DNA from: Methanolobus sp.
Lineage (GTDB): Archaea; Halobacteriota; Methanosarcinia; Methanosarcinales; Methanosarcinaceae
Assembly: GCA_030154025.1 (NCBI GenBank)
Contig: JASKKT010000004.1
Coordinates: 1-64,000 of the forward strand
Direction: 5' to 3'
Length of the DNA: 64,000 bases
Made by a program: the position numbers and the translations under genes. Below the pieces are notes generated by a model. That model saw nothing but the letters and a program-made list of their open reading frames with translations, had not been told where the DNA came from and ran no database searches. Shown one piece after another: positions 17,863-26,978 of the stretch. The first letter of the stretch is position 1. The number at the start of each line of letters is the position of its first letter.

Positions 17863-17895
17863 ATTCTCATATATAAGTGTCAATATAATGAGAAT
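17863..17895 (+). promoter_or_regulatory. Inverted repeat over the TATA box of the glycogen operon
   Basis: ATTCTCAT (17863-17870) and ATGAGAAT (17888-17895) form a perfect 8-bp inverted repeat with a 17-base spacer. The spacer contains the TATA element ATATATAAGT. The first gene starts at 17910. A dimeric repressor bound here would block TBP/TFB or polymerase, so it is a good operator candidate for the whole alpha-glucan operon. Confidence 0.5.
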
Positions 17896-17909
17896 GGGAG
17901 TTATCAATA

Positions 17910-19706
17910 ATGGAAAACAGGTTCATAGTCATAGCAGGTGAGGAAGCAGGACCAAGATCTAACAAGATGGGAGGAATCTGGAATGTCATTGATGCTGAGG
18001 CCAGGAACCTTGCACAGATGATAAGTGATGGTGTCATAGGGGATGAAAGGAAAACGCAGATAATAGTTGCAGGGCCTTATTACGGACACTCGGGAGCTGA
18101 CTGGAACAAGGGACTGAACAGAATAACTGACATGAGCGGGTTCGGTGAGTACGAGCCGGAAGGGGAACTGCTCTTTGCCCTTGAGCAGCTTGGCTCAAGA
18201 GGTATAGAAGCACATACCGGATCCGTCAAAGTAGATGATGTGGACATCATTTACATCATGTTCAAAACCAACGACTTCAATATGATCAGTTCTGAATACA
18301 AAGGTCAGAAAATGTGCCTTTCCGGCAAAGTGAAAACTGAGGCATACGAACTCACAGGACTGGACTCGCTCCACTACGAAACCATGAATAACGGCATGGA
18401 ATACACTCACTACCTCAACCTGTCCTACGCCATATCCGAACTTGCCCGGCTGCTTGTGGATGCCGGCAGGTCGGCCTCGCCTGTATATAGTGACAGGGCG
18501 ATATCTGATTTTGCGGCTTCCCTGATGCCCTCCGTGGAGGTCTCCCTTCACTGCCACGAGTTCGGGGTATTCTATGCGGCTGCACGGCTTGAGAGACTTG
18601 GTGTGAGCGTGCACACGGTTGCAACTTACCATGCGACAATCCCAGGAAGGGTGGCAGGCCATCGATCCATCCGGAAAATAAGGGACAAGGACAGTTCCTG
18701 GGACAGCGGGGTACCTGTCAATTTCGCAAAGCTGGAGTCACTTTCATCATATACCGATGTAGTGACTGCCGTGGGTGATTCCACGCGCAAGGAAGTGAAG
18801 CTGTTCTATGGCATCGATGCCATGGTAGTGCGCAATGGCATAGACCTGGAAAGCAGCGACGTTGACTGGCCCAAGAAGGCCAGGAACCGGAAAAGGATAC
18901 AGGAATTCCTGTCAGAGAAGATATATAATGTATTCAACAGCAGGGTGATCCCCCCGGACAGGATCGTGCCTATCTTTTCCATATCCCGTATAGAGATCGA
19001 GAACAAAGGATATCCTGACCTGCTTGATGCCCTTGTGGTACTGGACAGGATGGTCAGGAACGAGATAGATGCAGGTCATCTTGATGAGAACTTCAGGGTC
19101 ATATGTTTCATTGTTGCAGCCCACGGGCCAAAGACAAACACACCGGAGAACTTCCCCATCTACCTGCCCGAAGAGATACTGATAGGCGAGGAGATGAGGC
19201 TTCAGCAGATGATAAACTCCAGGGGACTTGAGTGCTCCAGGATCCCGGACGGCAGCCGGCATGTGGCGGCCGTGCTATACCCACAGTGGCTGTCGGACCA
19301 TGACGGCGGCCTGAACATGACCACGGATGAGTTCATGTCCGGATGTATCGCCGGGGTCTTCCCCTCCAGGTACGAGCCGTTCCTGCTCACCGGGCTGGAG
19401 GCCGGGAAAGAGGCGACCCCCAGTATAGTCAGCAAGGTGTGTGGCTTCAGCGATGCCCTCAGCACCCTCAAAAGGCTTGTGATGGGCATGGGAGGCGTGA
19501 TCGTGGTAGACAACATCAACCTCTCCTATATCGAGTCAATAGCGGATTATGCTCTTGCAATGGACTATTTCATCGATACCTATACGGATGATAAGGTCAA
19601 GTACAACCTCCTCTGCCAGGAAGCGAGCCTGCTTGCAAAGGACATGAACTGGAAAGCACCGGCCAGGGAATATTTTGAGCTCCTCACAGGTACACGCATG
19701 GAGTGA
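17910..19706 (+). CDS. Glycogen synthase-like glycosyltransferase (GT3 type)
   Basis: This protein probably elongates alpha-1,4-glucan from a nucleotide sugar. It has 598 residues, with two Rossmann-like halves. SLHCHEFGVFYAAARLERLG and VATYHATIPGRVAGH resemble the eukaryote-type glycogen synthase (GT3) N-domain. PSRYEPFLLTGLEAGKEATP in the C-domain carries the E-x7-E retaining-enzyme motif. The N-terminal EEAGPRSNKMGGIWNVID replaces the KxGGL loop of GT5 enzymes. GGGAG before the ATG is the ribosome site. It opens the operon; its stop overlaps the following gene. GT3 versus a related family could be decided only by alignment. Confidence 0.8.
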   Translation: MENRFIVIAGEEAGPRSNKMGGIWNVIDAEARNLAQMISDGVIGDERKTQIIVAGPYYGHSGADWNKGLNRITDMSGFGEYEPEGELLFALEQLGSRGIEAHTGSVKVDDVDIIYIMFKTNDFNMISSEYKGQKMCLSGKVKTEAYELTGLDSLHYETMNNGMEYTHYLNLSYAISELARLLVDAGRSASPVYSDRAISDFAASLMPSVEVSLHCHEFGVFYAAARLERLGVSVHTVATYHATIPGRVAGHRSIRKIRDKDSSWDSGVPVNFAKLESLSSYTDVVTAVGDSTRKEVKLFYGIDAMVVRNGIDLESSDVDWPKKARNRKRIQEFLSEKIYNVFNSRVIPPDRIVPIFSISRIEIENKGYPDLLDALVVLDRMVRNEIDAGHLDENFRVICFIVAAHGPKTNTPENFPIYLPEEILIGEEMRLQQMINSRGLECSRIPDGSRHVAAVLYPQWLSDHDGGLNMTTDEFMSGCIAGVFPSRYEPFLLTGLEAGKEATPSIVSKVCGFSDALSTLKRLVMGMGGVIVVDNINLSYIESIADYALAMDYFIDTYTDDKVKYNLLCQEASLLAKDMNWKAPAREYFELLTGTRME

Positions 19707-19708
19707 GA

Positions 19709-20686
19709 ATGTCCGAGATACGTAAGCACTACTTCCTTGACGAGCACTGCATCATTGCCACCGGCAGGGCTAAAAGGCCATCAGCACCGGAGGCATGCAG
19801 TGACAGCAGGCCTTCGGGACCCTGCGTGTTCTGCCAGGGGCAGGAAGATAAGACACCTCCTGCAACTGCAGTTTATAAGGACGGACATGTGTTAAGGGAT
19901 ACAGAAGATGAAAGGGTCACCGGGTGGGATGTCAGGTGCATCCCCAACATGTATCCTGCACTCTCTCCTGATGCGCCTGAACCGGTAAAACCTGAGTTTG
20001 AGGCCTTACGAGGCTACGGTTTTCACGAAGTGATCATTGAGCACCCTGCACATGACAGCAGGCTGCACCTGTTCTCCGATGAGGAGATACTGCTCCTGAT
20101 GCAGGTATACAGGGACAGGGTCATGCACTACGGAGCACAGGGAGGGATAAAGTATGTATCCCTGTTCAAGAACTGGGGTAAGAAGGCAGGAGCCTCGATC
20201 GAGCACACCCATTCGCAACTCATTGCACTGCCTTTCATGCCTGCCTATATCCAAAGGGAACTTGATGCGGTAAAGAATCTTGATAAATGTCCATATTGTG
20301 ACATGATCGGGAAGGAGAAGAACGGCAGGAGGCAGGTATACATTAACGGGCACTTCATTGTGATAGCACCTTACTGCTCGGGGGTGCCCTACGAGCTCTG
20401 GGTAATTCCATTAAAGCATGTGCATCACCTGTCAGGCTTTACCCGGGAGATGCTCTCTTCTCTGGGGGATAGCATCAGATTCGCCATTTCAAGGCTGGAT
20501 GCAACGATTCCCGGACTTGCATATAATTACATGTTCTTCCAGACAGAAGACTGCCGGGACTACCATCTCAATCTGAGGATACAGCCGGTCACATCCGTGG
20601 CTGCGGGATTTGAGAGAGGTACAGGGATATACATAAACACGATGCCACCTGAGATAGCAGTAGAACACCTTCTGGAAAGAGCCTGA
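19709..20686 (+). CDS. galT: Galactose-1-phosphate uridylyltransferase-like (GalT/HIT superfamily)
   Basis: This nucleotidyltransferase moves NMP between a nucleotide sugar and a sugar-1-phosphate. The active-site histidine string is IEHTHSQLIALP (HxHxQ) near residue 165. Zinc-type cysteine pairs occur at CVFCQGQ and CPYCDM. FKNWGKKAGAS precedes the catalytic loop as in GalT. There are two starts: GTG 19703 overlapping the previous stop, and ATG 19709 with GGAGTGAGA before it, chosen here (325 residues). In this operon it could use ADP-glucose, like ADP-glucose phosphorylases, rather than UDP-galactose. That is inference from context. Confidence 0.85.
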   Translation: MSEIRKHYFLDEHCIIATGRAKRPSAPEACSDSRPSGPCVFCQGQEDKTPPATAVYKDGHVLRDTEDERVTGWDVRCIPNMYPALSPDAPEPVKPEFEALRGYGFHEVIIEHPAHDSRLHLFSDEEILLLMQVYRDRVMHYGAQGGIKYVSLFKNWGKKAGASIEHTHSQLIALPFMPAYIQRELDAVKNLDKCPYCDMIGKEKNGRRQVYINGHFIVIAPYCSGVPYELWVIPLKHVHHLSGFTREMLSSLGDSIRFAISRLDATIPGLAYNYMFFQTEDCRDYHLNLRIQPVTSVAAGFERGTGIYINTMPPEIAVEHLLERA

Positions 20687-20711
20687 TGTTAATACTAATG
20701 GGAGTGAAATA

Positions 20712-21875
20712 ATGAAAACCTTAAGAATTGCCATGTTCTCATGGGAAAGCCTGTATTCAGTCAATGTTGGAGGGCTTGCGCCTCATGTCTCGGAACTTGC
20801 GGAGGCCCTTGCACAACATGGCCATGAAGTGCATATATTCACCCGTAACCAGGACATGATCCCCTACGAGATAGTTAACGGAGTCCATTATCACAGGGTC
20901 AGCCATTCGCTCTCCGGTGGTATAGTCCAGCAGATGGACAGCATGTGCGATGCCATGCATTCAGCGTTCTGGGAAAGCGTGCAGAAGTTCGGGGATTTTA
21001 ACGTAATGCATGTCCATGACTGGCACCCTGTGAACGTTGTCAGCAGGCTCAAAGCCGATGTGGGTCTGCCCTTTGTTACAACATACCACAGCACGGAGTG
21101 GGGCAGGAACGGGAACGTCCACGGCAGCTGGTGGGAAGCAATTGAGATAAGCCACCGGGAGTGGAGAGAGGGATATGAGTCATCCCAGGTGATATCCACC
21201 TCCCGTGCACTGAAAGCTGAGATCCAGCACCTGTACCAGATACCTGACTACAAGATATCTATAATACCCAATGGGCTCAATGAGAACAAGATGAGGATGA
21301 ATGTGGACCCTGGCAAGGTAAAGTCTGCCTATGGTATCCACCCCTGCGCCCCTGTGGTCCTGTTCGTCGGCCGCATGAACTACCAGAAAGGCCCCGACCT
21401 CCTTGTGAGGGCCATACCGGCGGTTCTCAGTAACAGGTGGGACGTGAGATTTGTCCTGATAGGAGAGGGTGAAATGCGCCCTGTCTGTGAGGATCTTGCC
21501 CGTAAGCTCGGAGTCTATAATAGCTGCCATTTCCTCGGTTACGCTAAAGAGAGCGTAAAGAAGGAATGGGTGAACGCATGTAACCTTATGTGCGTACCAA
21601 GCCGTAACGAGCCCTTCGGGATAGTGCTTCTGGAAGCCTGGGATGCCGGCAAGAACATTGTAGCCACTAATGCAGTGGAGCTCATTGACAACTTCCATAA
21701 CGGCATTACCGTCTACCAGACCCCTGAATCCATTGCATGGGGAATCAACCATGTGCTGGATAACTATGCTGACGGCCAGCTTGGCAGGGAAGGGAGGAAA
21801 CTCCTGAGGGACAGGTACAACTGGGAAAAGATAGCTGAAAAAACCATCGAGGTCTACCTGAAGGCAATAGAATGA
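20712..21875 (+). CDS. GT4 family glycosyltransferase, probable glycogen/alpha-glucan synthase
   Basis: This is a 387-residue GT-B fold enzyme of family GT4. The N-domain starts with FSWESLYSVNVGGLAPHVSELAEAL, the donor-loop glycine pair, and contains VMHVHDWHPVNV. The C-domain has VLFVGRMNYQKGPDLLV and the retaining motif PSRNEPFGIVLLEAWDAGK (E-x7-E). The GlgA-like VHDWH string and operon position suggest glucan elongation or glucosyl-1-phosphate transfer, a second synthase beside the GT3-type one. Its stop overlaps the corA start (ATGA). Confidence 0.87.
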   Translation: MKTLRIAMFSWESLYSVNVGGLAPHVSELAEALAQHGHEVHIFTRNQDMIPYEIVNGVHYHRVSHSLSGGIVQQMDSMCDAMHSAFWESVQKFGDFNVMHVHDWHPVNVVSRLKADVGLPFVTTYHSTEWGRNGNVHGSWWEAIEISHREWREGYESSQVISTSRALKAEIQHLYQIPDYKISIIPNGLNENKMRMNVDPGKVKSAYGIHPCAPVVLFVGRMNYQKGPDLLVRAIPAVLSNRWDVRFVLIGEGEMRPVCEDLARKLGVYNSCHFLGYAKESVKKEWVNACNLMCVPSRNEPFGIVLLEAWDAGKNIVATNAVELIDNFHNGITVYQTPESIAWGINHVLDNYADGQLGREGRKLLRDRYNWEKIAEKTIEVYLKAIE

Positions 21876-22927
21876 AAAAACATTACTCAAGAAAGGCCGG
21901 CCTTGCCCCCGGCACCATTGTCCACGTAGGCGAGGCAAGAGCAGAAAAACCGAAGATAACCCTGATAAATTACGACAAGAACAACTATGAGGAGCGTGTA
22001 GTTGAGGATATCGAGGCATGTTTCCTCTGCAGGGATTCCAGCTCAGTTACATGGATAAATGTCGATGGTGTCCACCAGGTAGACATTGTTGAGAAGATAG
22101 GAACGCATTGCGGGCTTCATCCGCTTGTAATGGAGGATATAGTCCACACAGACCAGCGCCCAAAGATGGAGGAGTTCGAATCCTACATATATCTGGTATT
22201 GAAGATGCTGCAGTTTGATGATGAAAAACTGGCAGTTACCGCGGAGCAGGTAAGCATCATCCTTGGGCCCAGCTTTATCCTGTCGTTCCAGGAAGCCGAA
22301 GGAGATACCTTTGAACCTGTGAGAGAGAGGCTCAGGAACTCAAAAGGACGTATCCGATCCGTTGGGCCCAGCTACCTTGCCTATGCGCTGATGGACTCGG
22401 TCGTGGACAACTACTTCATTGTGCTTGAGAAGATCGGCGAGTTCCTTGAGCTGCTCGAGGAGGACATGATCGAGAACCCGACCCCGGAGATCCTTGAGGA
22501 TATCCACGGGATCAAAAAGGAGATAATATACCTCCGCAGGTCTGTCTGGCCTCTCCGGGAAGTCATAAGCAGGCTGGAGCGCTCTGAGTCACCACTTATA
22601 GAAAAGGTTACACTGGAATTCCTCAAGGACCTGTATGACCACACCATCAGGATAATCGAGACTGCGGAAACCTATCGTGATATAACCTCAGGTATAATGG
22701 ATGTTTACCTGTCAAGCGTCAGTAATAAGATGAACGAGGTCATGAAGACCCTGACAATAATAGCAACCATCTTCATCCCGCTCACTTTTATAGCCGGAGT
22801 GTATGGTATGAACTTCGAGCACATGCCTGAGCTGGGCTGGGAATGGGGATATCCTGCAGCCTGGATGGCAATGCTACTCGTATCCGTTTCCATGATGATG
22901 TATTTCCGCAGGAAGAAATGGCTGTAA
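21872..22927 (+). CDS. corA: CorA-type magnesium/cobalt channel
   Basis: CorA forms a homopentameric Mg channel. The protein has 351 residues: a soluble alpha/beta N-domain, a long helical stalk (KIGEFLELLEEDMIENP) and two C-terminal membrane helices. The signature GMN is in GVYGMNFEHMPELGW at the end of helix 1, and the basic tail RRKKWL follows helix 2. It overlaps the upstream GT4 gene by four bases and is followed by DUF432 and MscS genes. This places ion transport inside a glucan operon, an uncommon arrangement. Confidence 0.95.
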   Translation: MKKHYSRKAGLAPGTIVHVGEARAEKPKITLINYDKNNYEERVVEDIEACFLCRDSSSVTWINVDGVHQVDIVEKIGTHCGLHPLVMEDIVHTDQRPKMEEFESYIYLVLKMLQFDDEKLAVTAEQVSIILGPSFILSFQEAEGDTFEPVRERLRNSKGRIRSVGPSYLAYALMDSVVDNYFIVLEKIGEFLELLEEDMIENPTPEILEDIHGIKKEIIYLRRSVWPLREVISRLERSESPLIEKVTLEFLKDLYDHTIRIIETAETYRDITSGIMDVYLSSVSNKMNEVMKTLTIIATIFIPLTFIAGVYGMNFEHMPELGWEWGYPAAWMAMLLVSVSMMMYFRRKKWL

Positions 22928-22943
22928 TAAATGAATGATATAA

Positions 22944-23654
22944 ATGTATGACAAATATACGCCCCCTTTCACCCTGAACTTTGAAGGGCATGAGATATCG
23001 GTAGAGAAGGACAGAGAAAACCTCATATACAGAAGGACCTGCAATTACCAGACAGTCGAGAAGACACTCCTTAACACCCACGGCGAGTTCCTTATCAATC
23101 CCATTGAACCTGTGAACCTGCCAAAACCCATAACTTCTTCCCTGCTTATCGATTTTGAACATCCGGTAGTGATAGGGCCGGGAACAAAGCAGAAGATATA
23201 CCTGACATTCCCTGTGGAGACCGGGATATTCATTGTCGGCAGGAACGGGGACCATGAGCTTGTTGACATGCTTACCCTCAGCAATATAAAATACACTCTG
23301 TACGGGACACCTAACAACGGGGTTGTATGCAGATACTGGAAGAGTAAGGCCTTCACATCCTACCCCCATCCGGATACACGATACGAGGGAGATATAGAAC
23401 TTGATATCATCAATGACACAACCCATTGGATGGAAGTAACAAAAGCGGTGTTCAATGCATACGGCATGAAGATATATTACGGGAAAGAACAGCTATCAAT
23501 GAGGGCTTTCATGAGGATCATCAACAGGAATCTCGCTGAGACCGGGTTTATGACTTATACTACTACAGCGGAGTTCAAAAGGTCTATCGAGCTCTACACA
23601 TCCCGTAAGGTAATATTGAGCGGGAACAGGGGAATAATGGAGCATGGCCTATGA
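22944..23654 (+). CDS. DUF432 family protein
   Basis: This is a 236-residue protein of archaeal family DUF432. It has no membrane segment or signal peptide. Visible features are a beta-rich core with KQKIYLTFPVETGIFIV and NIKYTLYGTPNNGVVCRYW. Proteins of this family are often encoded next to MscS channels, and here it overlaps the mscS start (ATGA) and follows corA. A soluble partner or regulator of the channel is a reasonable inference, but no function is established. Confidence 0.8.
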   Translation: MYDKYTPPFTLNFEGHEISVEKDRENLIYRRTCNYQTVEKTLLNTHGEFLINPIEPVNLPKPITSSLLIDFEHPVVIGPGTKQKIYLTFPVETGIFIVGRNGDHELVDMLTLSNIKYTLYGTPNNGVVCRYWKSKAFTSYPHPDTRYEGDIELDIINDTTHWMEVTKAVFNAYGMKIYYGKEQLSMRAFMRIINRNLAETGFMTYTTTAEFKRSIELYTSRKVILSGNRGIMEHGL

Positions 23655-24598
23655 ATGTTACTGAAACCATCAGTTTCCTCCCGGAGACCCCTGAAACCGT
23701 GCTCAAGATAATAGGTGCCATACTGGTGCTTATTATCGCCATTGGAATGGGAAAAGCACTTACCATTTACCTGCAGAGGTCCCTCAAGGATAAGGTTGAC
23801 AAGGGGCATCTCGATATAATACTCAAGGTTGGTTATTACGGCCTCATTACACTGGTTATTGTGGTGTTCATTTTACCGCTGACAGGAATTGAAAGCTCCG
23901 GCCTTCTGGTTACAGGAGGTGTCTTCGGTATAGTCATTGGTTTTGCCAGCCAGAGTATCGTAGGTAATCTCATATCGGGTTTCTTCATCATAGTGGAGAG
24001 GCCTATCAAGATAGGCGACCAGATCAATATTGCCAATAACATCGGGTTTGTGGAAGACATCAATATATTCTCTACTATCATAAGGACATACGACGGCCTC
24101 TACATGAGGATACCGAACCAGACCGTATTTACGGCTAACATTACCAACTATGTCGCGAACGTTACAAGGAGATTCGAGTATGTTGTAGGCATTCGTTATA
24201 GCGACGACGCTGAGGAGGCCATCAGGATCATACGCGAGATCATTGACAACGAGCCCTTTGCCCTGAAGGACCCCTCCCCAGGCTTGTTTGTGGATACCCT
24301 CGGGGATAATGCGGTTAACATAATTGTCAGGATATGGGCGCCAATCACAGAATGGTTCGAGATGAAGACCAGACTCCTGTGGGTCATCAAAAAGACATTG
24401 GAAGAGAACGGGATAGAGATAGCCTTCCCGCAGAGGACCGTATGGTTTGCAGGCGAACTCCAGACAAGGAAAGTCACCGATACACAAACCGAACTTCTGC
24501 CTGAAGCCCCAAGCAGGTATCCTCCGGCGGAAAGGACAGATCTTACGGAGGAAATACACGGCCTTCCGGAAATGCAGGAAGGAACAAAGGAAGGTTGA
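23651..24598 (+). CDS. mscS: MscS-family mechanosensitive channel
   Basis: This is a small-conductance mechanosensitive channel of 315 residues with about three membrane helices and a cytoplasmic vestibule. GVFGIVIGFASQSIVGNLISGFFI is the pore-lining helix with the Gly/Ala packing pattern. ERPIKIGDQI begins the beta domain and the C-terminal alpha/beta domain follows. The last 45 residues are a polar tail (LPEAPSRYPPAERTD) not common in MscS. The channel releases solutes upon hypo-osmotic stress. It overlaps the DUF432 gene and precedes the GH57 genes. Confidence 0.93.
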   Translation: MNVTETISFLPETPETVLKIIGAILVLIIAIGMGKALTIYLQRSLKDKVDKGHLDIILKVGYYGLITLVIVVFILPLTGIESSGLLVTGGVFGIVIGFASQSIVGNLISGFFIIVERPIKIGDQINIANNIGFVEDINIFSTIIRTYDGLYMRIPNQTVFTANITNYVANVTRRFEYVVGIRYSDDAEEAIRIIREIIDNEPFALKDPSPGLFVDTLGDNAVNIIVRIWAPITEWFEMKTRLLWVIKKTLEENGIEIAFPQRTVWFAGELQTRKVTDTQTELLPEAPSRYPPAERTDLTEEIHGLPEMQEGTKEG

Positions 24599-24602
24599 AC
24601 CA

Positions 24603-25733
24603 GTGAAAGCTGTCTGCGTGTGCTTTGAAGTCCATCTTCCCTTACCTCTCAAATGGTACTGGCCGCGGGAGGGATACGGCGCCCCGGCGCTTGAAAAATA
24701 TTTTGAGATGGAAAGGAGCTATAACAGTTTCCTGAGACTCGAAAAGGATATCCGGGTACTTAACAGTGCCCTGATGGCATCCATGGAGGTGGGGGGTAGG
24801 TACACATTTGATATCTCCGGGATCTTCCTGGAACAATGCAAATGGGAACCGGCCATACTTGACAGTTTCAGGCAGCTTGCAGATAAGGGGGCAGGGCTTG
24901 TGGCATCGCCCTATTATCACTCCATCTGCCCTATGTTCCCGGACCTTCAGGAGTTCAGGGAGCAGGTCAGCATGCACATGGACTCCCTGAAGGACATATT
25001 TGGAGTAACGCCTGTAAGTTTCGCCAATCCGGAGCTGCTTCTTGACCAGAGGACGAACGATAGCTGCAGGGATCTTGGCTTTAAGTGCTTCATCTCGGAG
25101 GGATCCCATAATATCGTGAACGGATGCGATCCTGTGCACGTTTACAGGAACGAGGTTCCCACTCTGCTGCGCCATATAAACCTCAGCGAGGACGTGGAAA
25201 AAAGGTTATCCGACAGGAAATGGCCTGGCTATCCCCTGATAGCAGAAAAGTTCGCGTCATGGGTAGCCGGAATGGAGGGAGATGTTCTGACACTATACAT
25301 CAAGTACGATTCACTTCAGGTGCATCTCCAGAGGAATGCCGAGATCGTACAGTTCCTGATAGAGCTGCCTCTGTCACTGGCACGGCATGGCATTAAGATG
25401 CTTCTTCCGGAAGAGGCTGCCGGCAGGTTCAGGCAGGAGGAGCTGCCTTCCCTTTACTCAAAGAAGACAGCACGCTACGGCATGCACAATCTCATGGGGA
25501 ACCACGCCCAGCACCTCTACATGCATGAACTGCAGAGCATAGGAAATGAGCTTGGGAAACTTACGTCACATGAGGAACACGAAAAGCTGCAGTCCATTTA
25601 CCGCTACCTGCAGCAGAGCGACATATTCCTGGAAATGAACGCTGAGGGCAGGCGTCTTGGATACGAGAAGGCGGTAAACAATTTCTCCATTCTTTCCGAT
25701 ATGAAACGTGCATTGACAGAGGCGGGTACATGA
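24603..25733 (+). CDS. Degenerate GH57 family protein (probably catalytically dead paralogue)
   Basis: This 376-residue protein aligns along its length with the next gene, a GH57 amylase. The family N-terminal block VHQP is VHLP here. The nucleophile Glu is retained in ANPELLLDQ. At the acid/base position the intact paralogue has FMDYETFGEHQW, while this one has YIKYDSLQVHLQ, so Asp is replaced by Lys and the following Glu-x-x-Gly pattern is lost. Hydrolysis is unlikely. It may bind glucan or form a complex with the active paralogue. The ORF-track start (24447) overlaps mscS; GTG 24603 after AAGGAAGGTTGA was chosen. The stop overlaps the next start (ATGA). Confidence 0.8.
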   Translation: MKAVCVCFEVHLPLPLKWYWPREGYGAPALEKYFEMERSYNSFLRLEKDIRVLNSALMASMEVGGRYTFDISGIFLEQCKWEPAILDSFRQLADKGAGLVASPYYHSICPMFPDLQEFREQVSMHMDSLKDIFGVTPVSFANPELLLDQRTNDSCRDLGFKCFISEGSHNIVNGCDPVHVYRNEVPTLLRHINLSEDVEKRLSDRKWPGYPLIAEKFASWVAGMEGDVLTLYIKYDSLQVHLQRNAEIVQFLIELPLSLARHGIKMLLPEEAAGRFRQEELPSLYSKKTARYGMHNLMGNHAQHLYMHELQSIGNELGKLTSHEEHEKLQSIYRYLQQSDIFLEMNAEGRRLGYEKAVNNFSILSDMKRALTEAGT

Positions 25734-26932
25734 GATCGGTCTGTTTCTATTTTGAAGTTCATCAGCCCTACAGGCTCAAGTGGTTCTGGCCTGGCAGCAG
25801 ATCCGAGGGATTCGGCAGATACTTCGATGACGAGGTCAACAGGGAGATATTCAGGAGGGTGTCCGAGAAGTGTTACCTTCCCGCAAACCGAACCATCCTG
25901 GAACTGATGGACGAGAGTGAAGGAAAACTAAAGCTCAGCATGTCCGTCACCGGCACTCTCCTGAACCAGTGCGAGAGATGGGGCGAGGACGTGCTGGAAA
26001 GCTTCCGGGACCTTGCAGATACCGGATGCATGGAGTTCATAGACGAGACCTATTACCACTCCCTTGCGTCACTCTTTGAGTCAGGGGATGATTTCACAGA
26101 CCAGGTGATGGAACACCGGAAGGCCATGTCAGACCTCCTTGGAGTGAGACCACAGGTGTTCAGGAACACCGAACTGCTGTACAATAATACCATAGCCACC
26201 CTTGCCGCGAAGATGGGGTACAAGGCCATACTGATGGAGGGCATCGAAAGAGTGCTTGAAGGCCGCTCTCCCAATCATGTCTACAGGGCAAAGGACAGCG
26301 ATATCGCAGTGCTCCTGAGGAACTATAAATTGAGTGATGACATTGGATATCGCTTCTCATCACGCTGGTGGGAGGAGTACCCGCTCACTGCCAACAAATG
26401 GGCCGGGTGGTTATCCCGCAGTGCAGGGGAGACTGCGAACATATTCATGGACTATGAGACCTTCGGGGAACACCAGTGGACAGATACTGGCATATTCGAT
26501 TTCCTCAGGGCTCTCCCGGGAGAGGTCACAGACAGGGGAGTGGAGTTTCTAACTCCCTCGGAAACCGTCAGCAGGTACGCTTCTGCAGGCGATATCGATG
26601 TGGGAGATTTCTCCACGGTCTCATGGGCAGATATCGAAAGAGACACCAGCGCATGGCTTGGTAACGATATGCAGAGACGCTGCTTCGAAGAAGCTAAGCT
26701 GCTGGGACCTTACGTGAAGGCGACAGGGGACCAGGAGCTCATAAGTATATGGAAATACCTGCTCACCTCGGACCATTACTACTACATGAGCACAAAATGG
26801 CTCGGCGACGGGGATGTGCACTCTTATTTCAGCATCCACTCCTCACCTTACGATGCTGGGGTCAATTTCATGGCAGTCATGATGGACTTCAAGGAAAGAG
26901 TGTTCAGTAAACTGAAGAGAACAGGCCGCTAA
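25730..26932 (+). CDS. GH57 family alpha-amylase / glucanotransferase-like hydrolase
   Basis: GH57 enzymes cleave alpha-glucans with retention. The 400-residue protein shows VHQPYRLKWFWPG (motif 1), the nucleophile Glu in FRNTELLYNN (motif 3) and the acid/base Asp in FMDYETFGEHQW (motif 4). The short length, without C-terminal extensions, resembles archaeal cytosolic alpha-amylases. No signal peptide is present, so it acts on internal glycogen. It overlaps the degenerate GH57 gene by four bases, which suggests a coupled pair from a tandem duplication. Confidence 0.92.
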   Translation: MRSVCFYFEVHQPYRLKWFWPGSRSEGFGRYFDDEVNREIFRRVSEKCYLPANRTILELMDESEGKLKLSMSVTGTLLNQCERWGEDVLESFRDLADTGCMEFIDETYYHSLASLFESGDDFTDQVMEHRKAMSDLLGVRPQVFRNTELLYNNTIATLAAKMGYKAILMEGIERVLEGRSPNHVYRAKDSDIAVLLRNYKLSDDIGYRFSSRWWEEYPLTANKWAGWLSRSAGETANIFMDYETFGEHQWTDTGIFDFLRALPGEVTDRGVEFLTPSETVSRYASAGDIDVGDFSTVSWADIERDTSAWLGNDMQRRCFEEAKLLGPYVKATGDQELISIWKYLLTSDHYYYMSTKWLGDGDVHSYFSIHSSPYDAGVNFMAVMMDFKERVFSKLKRTGR

Positions 26933-26978
26933 TGTTACATGGGGCGGCACTGAATAAGATATAGGGGAGATATATCTG

